Assembly: GCF_003932755.1 (NCBI RefSeq)
Contig: NZ_CP024202.1
Coordinates: forward strand, 4,960,001-5,024,000
Reading direction: 5' to 3'
DNA: 64,000 nucleotides
DNA from: Methylomicrobium sp. wino1
GTDB lineage: Bacteria; Pseudomonadota; Gammaproteobacteria; Methylococcales; Methylomonadaceae
This document shows, in pieces, positions 1 through 8,927 of this stretch (positions within the stretch are counted from its first letter, which is position 1; the number at the start of each line of letters is the position of its first letter). The notes beneath the pieces were generated by a model, which saw nothing but the letters and a program-made list of their open reading frames with translations, made no database searches and had not been told where the DNA came from. Both the position numbers and the translations under genes were made by a program.

Positions 1-312
1 ATCGCCGGCCCGCGTATAGGCTTCCTTGCCGTCCTGACCTTGAACCGCCAGCCAGCCTTCGCCGTTGATCGCGACATCCAGATCCCGTCCGGTAATTTGC
101 ATCGGCCCGGCACTCAAATCGACTCCGGGCCTTTCGGACATCGCATAAACACGCGTTGGAAAGCCCGGACCGAATACCGGCATGCTGCGAAACTGCTCTA
201 AATCGGATTTAAATCCGGCGGTCTGAGAATTCGCCAAATTATTGGCGTTAGCCGACTGCGCCAGCAAGGTTTGCTTGGCGCCGCTCATTGCGATATAAAG
301 ACTGCGGTCCAT
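1..312 (-). CDS. flgF: Flagellar basal-body rod protein FlgF (partial, 5' part)
   Basis: The first 104 residues are visible; the rest lies beyond the window. The protein begins MDRSLYIAMSGA and carries the N-terminal rod-protein signature with NANNLANSQTAGFKSD, the Asn-rich motif shared by rod, hook and FlgF/FlgG proteins. FlgF is a proximal-rod component exported by the flagellar type III apparatus. The start is 22 bases after the flgE stop on the same strand, so it is co-transcribed with flgBCDE. Confidence is high for the rod family; FlgF rather than FlgG rests on the N-terminus and gene order. Confidence 0.93.
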   Translation of the reverse strand, partial: MDRSLYIAMSGAKQTLLAQSANANNLANSQTAGFKSDLEQFRSMPVFGPGFPTRVYAMSERPGVDLSAGPMQITGRDLDVAINGEGWLAVQGQDGKEAYTRAGD

Positions 313-334
313 TACGGGCTCCTGCTAGTAGCTA

Positions 335-1633
335 TTACCGGATATTCAGAATAGTTTGAGTGATCGTGTTTTCAGTGCTGATCGTTTGCGCGTTGGCCTG
401 ATAAGCCTGCTGCGCGATAATCAGTCGTACCAATTGCTCGGACAAATCCACATTCGAACTTTCCAAGGCTGCCGACTGCATGACGCCAAAATTGTTGGAG
501 CCTGCTGCACCGTAAACCGGCTGCCCGGAAACCGCACTCTCCCCCCATGATGTATCGCCTAACTTAGCTAAACCCTGATCGTTCGGAAATCGTGCCATTG
601 CAACTTGACCCAACGGCCTTGACCCACCGTTACTAAACCGGGCAAACATAACCCCATCGCTTGTTACATCGATGCCGGTCAAATTTCCGGCCGGTAAACC
701 GTCCTGATTCAATTCGTTCACGCTGAACGGACTACTGAGTTGCGTTGAACCGAGAAAATCGATATCGAACGACAACGGATCGACTTCGATATTCGGATCG
801 ATCAATGAAAGGTTGATAGGCCCATAATCCACACTGGTATTTCCGGCCGAACCTACATAATTCAATATTCCGGACTCGGTAAAGGTAATCGGTGTAGCAG
901 TCGGCGTAACGCCGACAGCCGTAACGCCACCGCCCGGCTCGATACCTCTCCCATTCACATAAGTATGGATATTCCATTGATTCGGCGTTGCTGTTTTGAC
1001 TAAATACATCGATGCGGTGTGAGCATTCCCCTGCGAATCGAAAACGGTAACCGATGTCGTATTGTTGAAACTGTTCGGATTGGTCGGATCGAAAGTCGCA
1101 ACAGCAGGAACGTCCAAGCTGCCATTCAGATTAATCTTTGTATTGATGTTTTCAGTTGCCGAAGGCAAGCCTTGCGAAGTGTCGATGAAAAGCGGTTGAA
1201 ATACACCTTGACTGAAACCTTCCTCGACCGTCGTACCGTTCGGCGAATAGGCCATTAAAAAACGCCCGCGATCGTCAACGACAAAACCGTTCTTATCCAA
1301 TTGAAAAGCGCCGTTGCGTGTAAAACTGGTTGGTCTCGGTGAATTGACATCATCGGCCAATGTAAAAAAACCATTCCCGCTGATTGCCAAATCCAAGCTA
1401 TTTTCGGTAAATTCGATATTGCCCTGGGTAAATTGTTGAGCAACTTCAGTTACTCGCACTCCGGAACCCGGTTGAGTTTTCGGCACCCCGCCGAAACTGC
1501 TGGCATAAACATCGGCAAATTCGGCACGCGATTTTTTAAAGCCCGTTGTGTTTGCATTTGCGATATTATTGCCCGTAGTATTCAAGTCGGTCGACGCGGC
1601 CTTCAAGCCGCTTAATCCTGTTGCAAAACTCAT
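335..1633 (-). CDS. flgE: Flagellar hook protein FlgE
   Basis: 432 residues, a normal FlgE length. The N-terminus (MSFATGLSGLKAAS, then NNIANANTTGFKKS) is the conserved D0 segment that forms the coiled-coil core of the hook, and the C-terminus (LVRLIIAQQAYQANAQT) is its partner helix. The variable middle forms the exposed hook domains. It is exported by the flagellar type III system and polymerises under the FlgD cap. The ATG at 1633 is preceded by an AGGAGA-type ribosome binding site. It lies between flgD and flgF in the standard rod/hook operon order. Confidence 0.97.
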   Translation of the reverse strand: MSFATGLSGLKAASTDLNTTGNNIANANTTGFKKSRAEFADVYASSFGGVPKTQPGSGVRVTEVAQQFTQGNIEFTENSLDLAISGNGFFTLADDVNSPRPTSFTRNGAFQLDKNGFVVDDRGRFLMAYSPNGTTVEEGFSQGVFQPLFIDTSQGLPSATENINTKINLNGSLDVPAVATFDPTNPNSFNNTTSVTVFDSQGNAHTASMYLVKTATPNQWNIHTYVNGRGIEPGGGVTAVGVTPTATPITFTESGILNYVGSAGNTSVDYGPINLSLIDPNIEVDPLSFDIDFLGSTQLSSPFSVNELNQDGLPAGNLTGIDVTSDGVMFARFSNGGSRPLGQVAMARFPNDQGLAKLGDTSWGESAVSGQPVYGAAGSNNFGVMQSAALESSNVDLSEQLVRLIIAQQAYQANAQTISTENTITQTILNIR

Positions 1634-1657
1634 GATCGTTCTCCTGATGAAATAACG

Positions 1658-2326
1658 CTAAAAAATCCGTCTGACATCGTTGAATCTCACCGAGTCAAGA
1701 CCGTTTAAACTTAATTGAATACCGCCGCTGCCATTACCCAGTGTGACGCTGTTGACGCCTGCATTGACATAGGTTTGTAGAGCAGTGTTTTTATTATCGA
1801 TACTCGCACTGGCTTTGATTTGATAGACACCGGGATTGGCAAAAGTCCCGTCATCTAATTCACCATCCCATTCGAACTCGACATTACCGGCCGATTGCCG
1901 CCCCAAATTCAGCTGCTTGACCGTAACACCGCTACGGTTTTGAAATTCGACGATGAGATTATCGGTAGGCCCGGTCAGCTCGACCTCCCCTTTCATGTTG
2001 TCATTGAGCGAAAATACGCCTTCCGAACCGGGTACCAGCACCGACCGACCGACTAAGCGGGCAGCCTGTAGTGCTTGACTAGAGCTGATCGAACCGGCAA
2101 ATTCGGCAAATGATTTCTGCAAATCTTGAATCCCGCTGACGGTACTGAACTGCGCCATTTGTCCCAAAAAATCACCATTTTCCATCGGCTTGGTGGGATC
2201 CTGATGAGTCAATTGGGTGGTCATCAATTTCAAGAATTGTTCCTGCTCTAACGATTGCTTCTTTACAGGAGCATCTTCGAACGTTCTAACGCCCAGATTT
2301 TTTAATGCGTCAAAGTTGATGGACAT
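1658..2326 (-). CDS. flgD: Flagellar hook assembly scaffold FlgD
   Basis: 222 residues. The conserved N-terminal FlgD block is present (FLKLMTTQLTHQDPTKPM followed by a FLGQMAQFSTVSGIQ-like stretch), then the FlgD Ig-like region (about residues 110-190) and a Tudor-like end. FlgD caps the growing hook, lets FlgE subunits assemble and is then discarded. It sits 24 bases upstream of flgE and 12 bases downstream of flgC on the same strand, consistent with one operon read from the promoter before flgB. Confidence 0.96.
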   Translation of the reverse strand: MSINFDALKNLGVRTFEDAPVKKQSLEQEQFLKLMTTQLTHQDPTKPMENGDFLGQMAQFSTVSGIQDLQKSFAEFAGSISSSQALQAARLVGRSVLVPGSEGVFSLNDNMKGEVELTGPTDNLIVEFQNRSGVTVKQLNLGRQSAGNVEFEWDGELDDGTFANPGVYQIKASASIDNKNTALQTYVNAGVNSVTLGNGSGGIQLSLNGLDSVRFNDVRRIF

Positions 2327-2338
2327 TGGTTTCTCCTT

Positions 2339-2755
2339 TTATTGGCCTATTCGTAAAGTCTGCAATACCAGCTCCTTCGCGGTATTGAGCACTTCGACAT
2401 TATTTTGATAAGAGCGTGAAGCCGACATCATATTGGCCATCTCTTCGACGATATTGACATTGGGCTTATAGATATACCCAGACTGATCGGCCATAGGATG
2501 GTTCGGTGCATACTCCATGACCGTTGGCGCCTGACTTTCGACCACGCCCAATACATTGACCTTGCTTGCGGCATCTTGCTTATCCATGATATTTTTCAAT
2601 TCTGCCGCAAATACCGGTTGCCGCGATTTATAGGTTTGATCGATGCTGCTGCTAACGCTGTTGGCGTTGGAAATATTACTAGCAACCAGATTCAATCTCA
2701 GCGACTGGGCATTCATTCCGCTACCGGAAATATCGAAAATACTGAATGAACTCAT
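2339..2755 (-). CDS. flgC: Flagellar basal-body rod protein FlgC
   Basis: 138 residues from the preferred ATG at 2755 (MSSFSIFDISGSGM). A GTG two codons upstream (2761) would overlap the flgB stop. The ATG is chosen because family members begin with a short M-S-x-x-x-F/I-x-I-SGSGM segment. The family motif ASNISNANS and the C-terminal helix ending VLQTLRIGQ are visible. FlgC is a proximal-rod subunit. The gene follows flgB with essentially no spacing, so translational coupling is likely. Confidence 0.96.
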   Translation of the reverse strand: MSSFSIFDISGSGMNAQSLRLNLVASNISNANSVSSSIDQTYKSRQPVFAAELKNIMDKQDAASKVNVLGVVESQAPTVMEYAPNHPMADQSGYIYKPNVNIVEEMANMMSASRSYQNNVEVLNTAKELVLQTLRIGQ

Positions 2756-2757
2756 GA

Positions 2758-3150
2758 TCACTCCCCTTTAATAGCCGACGTTAAGCCCGAAAACTTACCG
2801 TTCAGAAAACGCAGACTGGCTTGGTATTGCACGGCATTCTCCGCATACTTAGCCTGCTCGATATGACCTTCTACGGTATTACCGTCCAACGAAGCCTGAT
2901 TCGGAGTGCGATACATCATAGAAGCGCCCAAGAGAGTGTTATTTGCTGAAATATGTCCGGTCCGTGTGCGCTCCATCGGCAACGCATCCGGTATCGCGGT
3001 TTTTAGAACCGATTGAAAATTAAGATCCCGTGCTTTATAACCGGGAGTATCGGCATTAGCCAAATTGGAGGCAAGCACCTCCCCGCGCTTTTCGCGCAAT
3101 GCCAATGCCTGAGAATGAATGCCTAATGCTTTATCGAAATTAATTGTCAT
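2758..3150 (-). CDS. flgB: Flagellar basal-body rod protein FlgB
   Basis: 130 residues, normal for FlgB. The sequence has the rod-protein motif ASNLANADTPGYKARD and the C-terminal segment ASLRFLNGKFSGLTSAIKGE. FlgB is the first proximal-rod subunit at the MS ring. It is the promoter-proximal gene of flgBCDEF, with a sigma-54-type promoter 36-51 bases before its ATG. Confidence 0.96.
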   Translation of the reverse strand: MTINFDKALGIHSQALALREKRGEVLASNLANADTPGYKARDLNFQSVLKTAIPDALPMERTRTGHISANNTLLGASMMYRTPNQASLDGNTVEGHIEQAKYAENAVQYQASLRFLNGKFSGLTSAIKGE

Positions 3151-3185
3151 GGTAGTAGCCTCTCACACTTGTTGCTTATTGAATA

Positions 3186-3201
3186 AGCACATCGTATGCC
3201 A
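3186..3201 (-). promoter_or_regulatory. Sigma-54 promoter of flgB operon
   Basis: On the minus strand the sequence reads TGGCATACGATGTGCT. The GG (-24) and GC (-12) elements have sigma-54 spacing, and the match to TGGCAC-N5-TTGCW is close, with the T before TGC replaced by G. It lies 36 bases before the flgB ATG. In polar flagellates rod/hook operons commonly depend on sigma-54 and a FleQ/FlrC-type activator; the activator here is not in the window. Confidence 0.7.
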
Positions 3202-3816
3202 CCAGCTACTTTTGCTAACCTATCATGAGTTTATAAATAAAGACGTCAATTTTTTCACGGCACCGGCAAATTCGCCCGGCAAAATCTAACCGCCGGCCTT
3301 ATAGAAAAGGCGATGTTGCGGAAGTGGTGAATGGGAAAAGAGGAAAACTTGTCAACCCCTTGAATATATTGTCAAGCTATTTTTCAGTTAAACGAGCCTT
3401 GCCATTAACCTTAAACCTGACAAAGTAAAAAACTAAACGCAAGGTAATACTCCCTTTATACTCAAAAAATGGTTAACTTTATGAAGGTATGGGGTGTGGC
3501 TAGTGAGGATGCCGGCAGCAGGGACAGATTTTTGCTCCTCGGCAATTGCTCCTGCATTGCCCTAATACACGCCATCCATGGCGTAATGAAAAATCTGCAG
3601 TCACGCCATCCTTGGCGCTTAGCTGCCGACAAGCCCCCATGGATGGGTTTACCCAGCACCTAAATTCCATAGTCCATTGGCTATGATTCACTATCTGGGA
3701 TAATTTAGGTGCTGGGTTTACGGCGGTCCTCGATAGACATATCCGTTGCCTTTTATTCTTAGGCGGTTTTCAATCAAAAGGGAGATATATGCGAGCGCCA
3801 ATTTTTCGCCGGCGCA
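3202..3816. repeat. Intergenic region with palindromic dispersed repeats
   Basis: No gene is supported between the flgB promoter and cheR. At 3519-3630 is a palindromic unit (GGCAATTGCTC...ATTGCCCTAATAC) that recurs at about 10790-10880. At 3651-3720 is a hairpin with arms CCCAGCACCTAAATT and AATTTAGGTGCTGGGTT, also found near 6021-6089, 51901-51970 and 53400-53468. The segment around 3470-3515 (TTATGAAGGTATGGGGTGTG) is repeated near 4705-4728. Short open frames here are chance products of the repeats. Confidence 0.75.
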
Positions 3817-4638
3817 TCAGCCGATTTTTCGATAATACCGACCGCGTTCGCCGCGCACCGTTTCAAACCCGGACACCGAGGCAGGCAACACTTCGCTGCT
3901 ACTCAAAAAAAGAAATCCGCCCGGTTCGATAGCTTGCGACATGCGCGTTAGGATATCTTTCTTCAACGCGTCGGAAAAATAAATTAATACATTCCTACAA
4001 AAAATCACATCGAAGCGTCCTAATACCGAAAAAGGCTTAAGTAGGTTAAATTGCTGAAATTTTACCCGAGCGCTAATTTCCGGTTTAACGCGAAATCCCT
4101 CATCAACCGGTACAAAAAAACGCTTTTGCTGCATAGCATCGACACCCCTGGACAATGCCGCCTCGGAATACACGGCCTGTCTAGCTTGCCTAAGCACGGT
4201 TTCCGAAATATCGGTTCCGACAATACTCACCGACAATGATTTACCCTGGTTTTTGATCATATCATCGACGCACATGCTGATTGAATAAGGTTCCTGCCCC
4301 GAAGAACAAGCCGCCGACCAGACTTTAATCGTGCTCCGTTTGACCGCAAGCGACGGTATAACGGTTCCAGTCAATTCGGCAAAATGACTTTCATCGCGAA
4401 ACCAAAACGTTTCGTTGGTCGTCATCGCTTCAATCACGGCCACCTTGATTCTTGACGATGTATGAGACTCGCTTTGCAGTACGGCAAGCAGATCGGAAAA
4501 CGAACTCAAGCCGAATCGCGGCAACAGTCCGGACAAACGATTTCTCACTAAATATTGCTTACTATCGGACAAAACAATGCCGCATGCTTGAACGAGAAAC
4601 TGCTGAAAATATTTAAATTCTTGTTGCGTCATTTCCAT
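3817..4638 (-). CDS. cheR: Chemotaxis protein methyltransferase CheR
   Basis: 273 residues. CheR uses S-adenosylmethionine to methylate glutamates on chemoreceptors. An N-terminal helical CheR domain (about 1-75) precedes the methyltransferase domain. SAM-fold motifs are visible: VWSAACSSGQEPYSI (about residue 105), IVGTDIS, and FDVIFCRNVLIYF (about 210). No C-terminal TPR or receptor-tether extension is present. GGAAAG before the ATG at 4638 supports the start. It follows cheV on the same strand and precedes flgB, the cheV-cheR-flgB order common in polar-flagellated gammaproteobacteria. Confidence 0.96.
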   Translation of the reverse strand: MEMTQQEFKYFQQFLVQACGIVLSDSKQYLVRNRLSGLLPRFGLSSFSDLLAVLQSESHTSSRIKVAVIEAMTTNETFWFRDESHFAELTGTVIPSLAVKRSTIKVWSAACSSGQEPYSISMCVDDMIKNQGKSLSVSIVGTDISETVLRQARQAVYSEAALSRGVDAMQQKRFFVPVDEGFRVKPEISARVKFQQFNLLKPFSVLGRFDVIFCRNVLIYFSDALKKDILTRMSQAIEPGGFLFLSSSEVLPASVSGFETVRGERGRYYRKIG

Positions 4639-4785
4639 TGGTTACTTTCCGAATATGCACTCACCCCTCTTTACCCCTTGATAATAATCAATAATTGGCT
4701 AACCTTATGAAGGTGTGGGGTGTGTCTAGGGAGCCACCGCCCCCCACAAACCTTCTGTTTCGGGAAGTTATTTTGTGCATATCCC

Positions 4786-5721
4786 TTACTGTTTCTTTAA
4801 GTCATGAAAAATCTGCAAACGTTTTTGAATGGTTTTGACCAATTCGTCCGGCTCAAATTTTGCCAAGAATTCATCGGCACCAACCTTTTGCACCATCGAT
4901 GAATTAAACACTCCGCTCAATGAAGTATGTAATACCAAATAGATATGCTTCAATTTAGGGTCCTTTTTGATCTTAGTGGCCAACGTATAACCGTCCATAC
5001 GCGGCATTTCCACGTCGGAAATAATCATCGCGTAATAGCTTTCCAAGTCAACATCATTCTGAACCAACCCCGACAAATGCTCCCAGGCTTCCAAACCGTC
5101 TTTCAACACATCGTATTGAAGATTGAGTTGATCGCAAACTTTCTTGATTTGATTTCTGGCAACCATCGAATCGTCAACGATTAATACTCGGTCGCCGGCA
5201 CCCGACACATCTTTATCGATCACCTCATCGCTGGCTTGCTCGCGTAAACCGATGACTTCCTTCATAACTTTTTCAACATCAATCACCTCTACCAAGTCGC
5301 CATCGACCTCGGTTACCGCCGTCAAATACCCTTCCCGACCCAAGCCCGAAGGTGGCGCTTTCACCGAGCCCCAACCGATATTGATAATTCTATCCACCGA
5401 ACCCACCAAAAAGCCTTGTATAGTTCTGTTGTATTCAGTGACGATAACATAAGATTTCTCGTCTCGGTTAATCGGCCTCAAACCGATCGCCATTGACAAG
5501 TCCAAAACCGGAATCGTCTTTCCTCGCAAATGCGCGACGCCGCAAATCACCGTATGCGATTTCGGAATTTGCGTCAAAGCCGGACACTGGATAACCTCTT
5601 GAACTTTAAAGACATTAATGCCGAATCTCTGGCGTCCGCCAAGCTTAAACAACAATAACTCAAAGCGATTATGTCCCGCCAGCTGAGTACGCTGATCAAC
5701 CCCATCTAAAATTCCAGCCAT
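4786..5721 (-). CDS. cheV: Chemotaxis coupling protein CheV
   Basis: 311 residues from ATG 5721 (MAGILDGVDQRTQLAG). This start is chosen over the upstream GTG 5730 and ATG 5727 because GGAG lies 8 bases before it and CheV proteins typically begin MAG-L. An N-terminal CheW-like domain (about 15-160) couples receptors to CheA. A C-terminal receiver domain (about 180-300) has the acidic pair in VLIVDDS, a phospho-acceptor Asp in IISDVEMPRMDGY and a conserved Lys near LAKFEPDEL. CheV phosphorylation is thought to tune receptor-kinase coupling. It lies about 150 bases upstream of cheR. Confidence 0.96.
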   Translation of the reverse strand: MAGILDGVDQRTQLAGHNRFELLLFKLGGRQRFGINVFKVQEVIQCPALTQIPKSHTVICGVAHLRGKTIPVLDLSMAIGLRPINRDEKSYVIVTEYNRTIQGFLVGSVDRIINIGWGSVKAPPSGLGREGYLTAVTEVDGDLVEVIDVEKVMKEVIGLREQASDEVIDKDVSGAGDRVLIVDDSMVARNQIKKVCDQLNLQYDVLKDGLEAWEHLSGLVQNDVDLESYYAMIISDVEMPRMDGYTLATKIKKDPKLKHIYLVLHTSLSGVFNSSMVQKVGADEFLAKFEPDELVKTIQKRLQIFHDLKKQ

Positions 5722-6221
5722 CGACATCACTCCGATAATAATTGATTTCTAATCGAAAAAAGTTTGTATTGAAATATAGGCTAATACTAAATTGCACGCG
5801 CGATTATACCCTTTTCAGCGCCGATTATGAGACCGAAGCCTGTATAGAGAGCGCAACAAAACCTTTGACAATGCCAGGCGTGGCGAGAATCCAAGAAACT
5901 TAATCGTTAACGTCCTCACAACGAATGCCTAAGGAATATATACCTTTCGCACTTCAAATTTCGGCAGTACCTGAGGAGGGACCGGCATGGAGCCTGCATA
6001 GAGCCGACATGGATGTATTTATCCAGCACCTAAATTATCTATGTAATCAATCATGGCTATTGGGCTATGGAATTTAGGTGCTGGGTTTACGGCGTCCTTT
6101 AACAGGCACCCGGTGCCGAATTTTGATCTACGATGGGCAAACCTCAGCCAGTATTCACCGCTTCCTGACCATCGAGAAGAATTATAATCAATTTCAATCG
6201 AATTTCTTATAGATAAATAAC
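5722..6221. repeat. cheV-flgA divergent intergenic region
   Basis: No gene is supported. The region holds the cheV leader and, at 6021-6089, a second copy of the CCCAGCACCTAAATT-type hairpin (here ATCCAGCACCTAAATT with AATTTAGGTGCTGGGTT), flanked by CATGGATGTATTTA and by ACGGCGTCCTTTAACAGGCACC. The right flank matches the copy at 51971-52015, so the repeat unit extends beyond the hairpin. Confidence 0.7.
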
Positions 6222-6237
6222 TGGCATTATTTCTGCT
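6222..6237 (+). promoter_or_regulatory. Sigma-54 promoter of flgA
   Basis: TGGCATTATTTCTGCT has GG and GC at sigma-54 -24/-12 spacing and differs from the consensus mainly at the base before TGC. It lies 36 bases before the flgA ATG, the same distance as the matching site before flgB, which strengthens both calls. Confidence 0.7.
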
Positions 6238-6273
6238 TATCTTATAACAACGTCATAAAACCGGCAGAACACC

Positions 6274-6978
6274 ATGATCATCAAACTATTCGTTGTTCTA
6301 ATTGCGATGCTCGCGTTGGTCCACAACGGATTCGCCGAGCCGCGTTATCAATCCCATGCATCGATCTATCAAACAGTGTCTCGTTTTATTACCGGTCAAC
6401 TTGGGGAATCCGCAGACTACGATATCCAGATTTCGCCGCTGGATAACCGTTTGAAATTACCGAAATGCGCCGACGAATTAACCGCATTCACCGCACATAA
6501 CGAATCGCTTCGAGCCGGACGGTTCTCGGTCGGCGTACGCTGTAGCGAAGGACTGAAACCCTGGTCAATTTTCACTACCGGCTCATTAAAAATAATGCAA
6601 GACGTATTAGTCCTGACTCGACCAGCCAGCCGCGGCCAAATTTTGACACGCCAAATGCTTGCCATCGAAAAACGCGATCAAGCCCGTCTTAGACGCGGCT
6701 ATTTCAGTCGAATCGAGTCCGTCGAAAACAAACAATCTTTACGGAACCTACCGGCAGGATCCGTCATTACTTTTAACAATGTTACAGATGCAGTCTTGAT
6801 CAAACGCGGAGAAAGAATAACCATTAGCGCCTCGTCGCCCGGTTATAATGTACGCATGCAAGGTAAGGCCATGATGGATGGCACAAAAGGTCAATCGATT
6901 CGAGTAAAAAACGTTTCATCCGGTCGCACAATTACCGCTATAGTGATCAAACCCGGCTTAGTTTCCATTATTCAATAA
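6274..6978 (+). CDS. flgA: Flagellar P-ring assembly chaperone FlgA
   Basis: 234 residues with an N-terminal signal peptide (about 1-21: a hydrophobic LFVVLIAMLALV, then FAEP). FlgA is a periplasmic chaperone for P-ring formation by FlgI. The C-terminal SAF-like part contains VLVLTRPASRGQILTRQML and the family end VRMQGKAMMDGTKGQSIRVKN in shortened view, with ISSGR-like turns. It is the first gene of a plus-strand group followed by flgM and flgN, the usual flgAMN order. Confidence 0.95.
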   Translation: MIIKLFVVLIAMLALVHNGFAEPRYQSHASIYQTVSRFITGQLGESADYDIQISPLDNRLKLPKCADELTAFTAHNESLRAGRFSVGVRCSEGLKPWSIFTTGSLKIMQDVLVLTRPASRGQILTRQMLAIEKRDQARLRRGYFSRIESVENKQSLRNLPAGSVITFNNVTDAVLIKRGERITISASSPGYNVRMQGKAMMDGTKGQSIRVKNVSSGRTITAIVIKPGLVSIIQ

Positions 6979-6994
6979 TTTAAAGTCATGCCTC

Positions 6995-7021
6995 TAAATA
7001 AATTGGTAACATTGCCGATAA
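6995..7021 (+). promoter_or_regulatory. FliA (sigma-28) promoter of flgM
   Basis: TAAATAAA, 11 bases, then GCCGATAA matches the FliA consensus (TAAAGTTT-N11-GCCGATAA) in spacing and has a perfect -10 box. It lies 33 bases before the flgM ATG. A FliA-driven flgM means the anti-sigma factor is made by the sigma factor it inhibits, the standard late-class feedback. Confidence 0.88.
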
Positions 7022-7054
7022 CAATACCGAACCCAATTATTTGAGGAATTTGTC

Positions 7055-7363
7055 ATGGCTATCGAACCCATTGCAAGTCGTATACCCAACGCAGCAACAA
7101 CCAAAAGCCCGGCAAAGCCCGGCATTGAAACCGGCGCCGCAACAGTTAAATCAGAATCTAATAACGACCGCATCGAAATTACCGCCAATTCCGGTCAAAT
7201 AAAAAGAGCATTAGACACTGCGGCAAATCTTCCGGTGGTCGACAACGAACGCGTCGCTTCAATCAAACAAGCACTGGCTGAAGGAACCTATGCCATCGAT
7301 CCGGAACGTATCGCGCAAAAAATCAGTCAATTCGAATTATTGAGCACCGAGGACAGTCCATGA
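7055..7363 (+). CDS. flgM: Anti-sigma-28 factor FlgM
   Basis: 102 residues. The disordered N-terminal half is rich in Pro, Ala and Thr. The C-terminal half (about 45-95) carries the family core DRIEITANSGQIKRAL, then VDNERVASIKQALAEGTY and IDPERIAQKI. FlgM binds and inhibits FliA until it is exported through the finished hook-basal body. GAGG lies before the ATG. The stop overlaps the flgN start by four bases, and a FliA promoter lies just upstream. Confidence 0.94.
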   Translation: MAIEPIASRIPNAATTKSPAKPGIETGAATVKSESNNDRIEITANSGQIKRALDTAANLPVVDNERVASIKQALAEGTYAIDPERIAQKISQFELLSTEDSP

Positions 7364-7860
7364 CTCTTATTAGCCAAACATTTCCCATCGCTGAAAAACT
7401 CATTGCCAATGGTTTATCATTAACGGAACAACTTTATCAAGCACTGCAACAGGAGGCGATTACGCTAAAACAGTCTCCGCTTGCCGAAACGCTCGATGAA
7501 ATAAGCCGCCAAAAACAACCACTCGCTCAAGAGCTCGATCTGTTTGCCAAGCAACTTGCGCAAATACTCGAAACAGAAAAACTACCAAATACCCGATCAG
7601 GCTTAAACGACTACTTAGAACGGGCCATACAGGCCGGGGCCGATACGTCCGCAGCGGTCGAAAACTGGACAACGCTCATTAAAACGACCGAAAAATGCCA
7701 ATTACTCAACGAACAAAACGGGGCATCAATTGAAATCTTACTACGTCATACTCGACAATCGCTGAACATTCTTAAAGGAAAGCCGCAAACGACCAATACT
7801 TACGGACCTGACGGCAATACCAAGTCGGACTTATTTTCCGGCAGCTTATTTTCGGTATAA
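7360..7860 (+). CDS. flgN: Flagellar export chaperone FlgN
   Basis: 166 residues, mostly helical, with a heptad-like Leu/Gln-rich pattern typical of FlgN. FlgN chaperones the hook-filament junction proteins FlgK and FlgL to the export gate. Sequence conservation in this family is low, so the call rests mainly on size, helical character and the ATGA overlap with flgM. A C-terminal GPDGNTKS segment resembles the unstructured tail of FlgN proteins. Confidence 0.88.
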   Translation: MTLISQTFPIAEKLIANGLSLTEQLYQALQQEAITLKQSPLAETLDEISRQKQPLAQELDLFAKQLAQILETEKLPNTRSGLNDYLERAIQAGADTSAAVENWTTLIKTTEKCQLLNEQNGASIEILLRHTRQSLNILKGKPQTTNTYGPDGNTKSDLFSGSLFSV

Positions 7861-7885
7861 TCCGTTGTTTTGATTAAATAAAGCC

Positions 7886-8680
7886 ATGCTGGATACGTTA
7901 CGTCAATTATTTGTACAACACGAAGCCAAGCACCCCAAAGAAATTGGAATATCAAACAACGACGATAATCCCAATTTTGTAACCGATCCGGACCAGATCA
8001 TAAAGCTAATCAATGCAATCGCGGCCTCACCGCACTTATGTACGGTTACCTTTAGCGGATCGAAAAAACCCTTTACCACCTCGATTATCGAACTTCAAAC
8101 CGACAAGAACCACCTTGTTCTCGACGAAATTAGACCTATCAAGGGAAACGAACTTCTTCACAAAAAACGGGTTCTGAAATTATCGACATTTCTGAATGGC
8201 GTTCATCTCGCCTTTCTCTTACGCATTATCGGACATTCGAACAATTCAACACCTTTTCACTATACAGCCTCCCTTCCACAGCGAATTTACTACCCGCAGC
8301 GGCGAACAGCACCTAGAATATTTATTCGTTCGACCGCTTTAAAATTTCGTACTACTTCATGCCTTGGCGGCACATCCCTATTAGGATCCGTGTTCGATCT
8401 TTCCCGAAACGGCGCCTGTATCAACATTACTTCCCCCCGAGAACCAGCCATCGCACGCGGCGATGTCATCAAAGATTGCTATATCGAGTTACCGGACGAA
8501 TTGAATCTTCATTTCGACCTATCGATCCGTTTTTCCAAAACCAATCGGAACAATAAGGCGCAAATCGGAGGTTATTTTGTCAACCTACCGCCGCAAAACC
8601 AAAAAAAACTCGACAGTTTCATTGCTAAACTTGAACGGGAAATCATTAGAAATCAACGAAACTTAATTAGAAAGTTGTGA
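7886..8680 (+). CDS. YcgR-like flagellar brake protein (PilZ domain)
   Basis: 264 residues. A YcgR-type N-terminal domain (about 30-125) is followed by a PilZ domain that shows both c-di-GMP binding motifs: RTAPR (RxxxR, about residue 138) and DLSRNG (D/NxSxxG, about 170). Such proteins bind c-di-GMP and slow or bias the flagellar motor. It follows flgN by 25 bases and is probably co-transcribed. No strong ribosome site precedes the ATG. Confidence 0.9.
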   Translation: MLDTLRQLFVQHEAKHPKEIGISNNDDNPNFVTDPDQIIKLINAIAASPHLCTVTFSGSKKPFTTSIIELQTDKNHLVLDEIRPIKGNELLHKKRVLKLSTFLNGVHLAFLLRIIGHSNNSTPFHYTASLPQRIYYPQRRTAPRIFIRSTALKFRTTSCLGGTSLLGSVFDLSRNGACINITSPREPAIARGDVIKDCYIELPDELNLHFDLSIRFSKTNRNNKAQIGGYFVNLPPQNQKKLDSFIAKLEREIIRNQRNLIRKL

Positions 8681-8697
8681 TAGAATTTGCCGTTTAA

Positions 8698-8774
8698 GCC
8701 CCGGTAGCTCAGCTGGATAGAGCGTCCCCCTCCTAAGGGGAAGGTCACACGTTCGAATCGTGTTCGGGGCGCCA
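8698..8774 (+). tRNA. tRNA-Arg (anticodon CCT)
   Basis: A 77-base cloverleaf. The acceptor stem pairs GCCCCGG with TCGGGGC, the discriminator is G, and CCA is encoded. The anticodon arm is TCCCC-CTCCTAA-GGGGA, giving anticodon CCT (decodes AGG). The T arm contains GTTCGAATC. It marks the junction between the flagellar block and the accessory region, a common island insertion site, but no integrase or duplicated 3' end was found. Confidence 0.97.
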
Positions 8775-8927
8775 ATTAAATCAAATATTTACGAGAAACA
8801 AAGAAGCGATAAATCTAACTTTTCTCATTTTTGTCACATTTCTAAAAAATCCCATTCATACCTGCGATCTTTTCAAGCCAAGGAGTAGAAGCCAAAACGA
8901 AAACGCCACAATCGGAAAGACGGTGGA

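Noticed and set aside
3462-3691. Small overlapping open frames on both strands
   Set aside because: They lie in a palindromic repeat found again near 10790; symmetry explains open frames on both strands.
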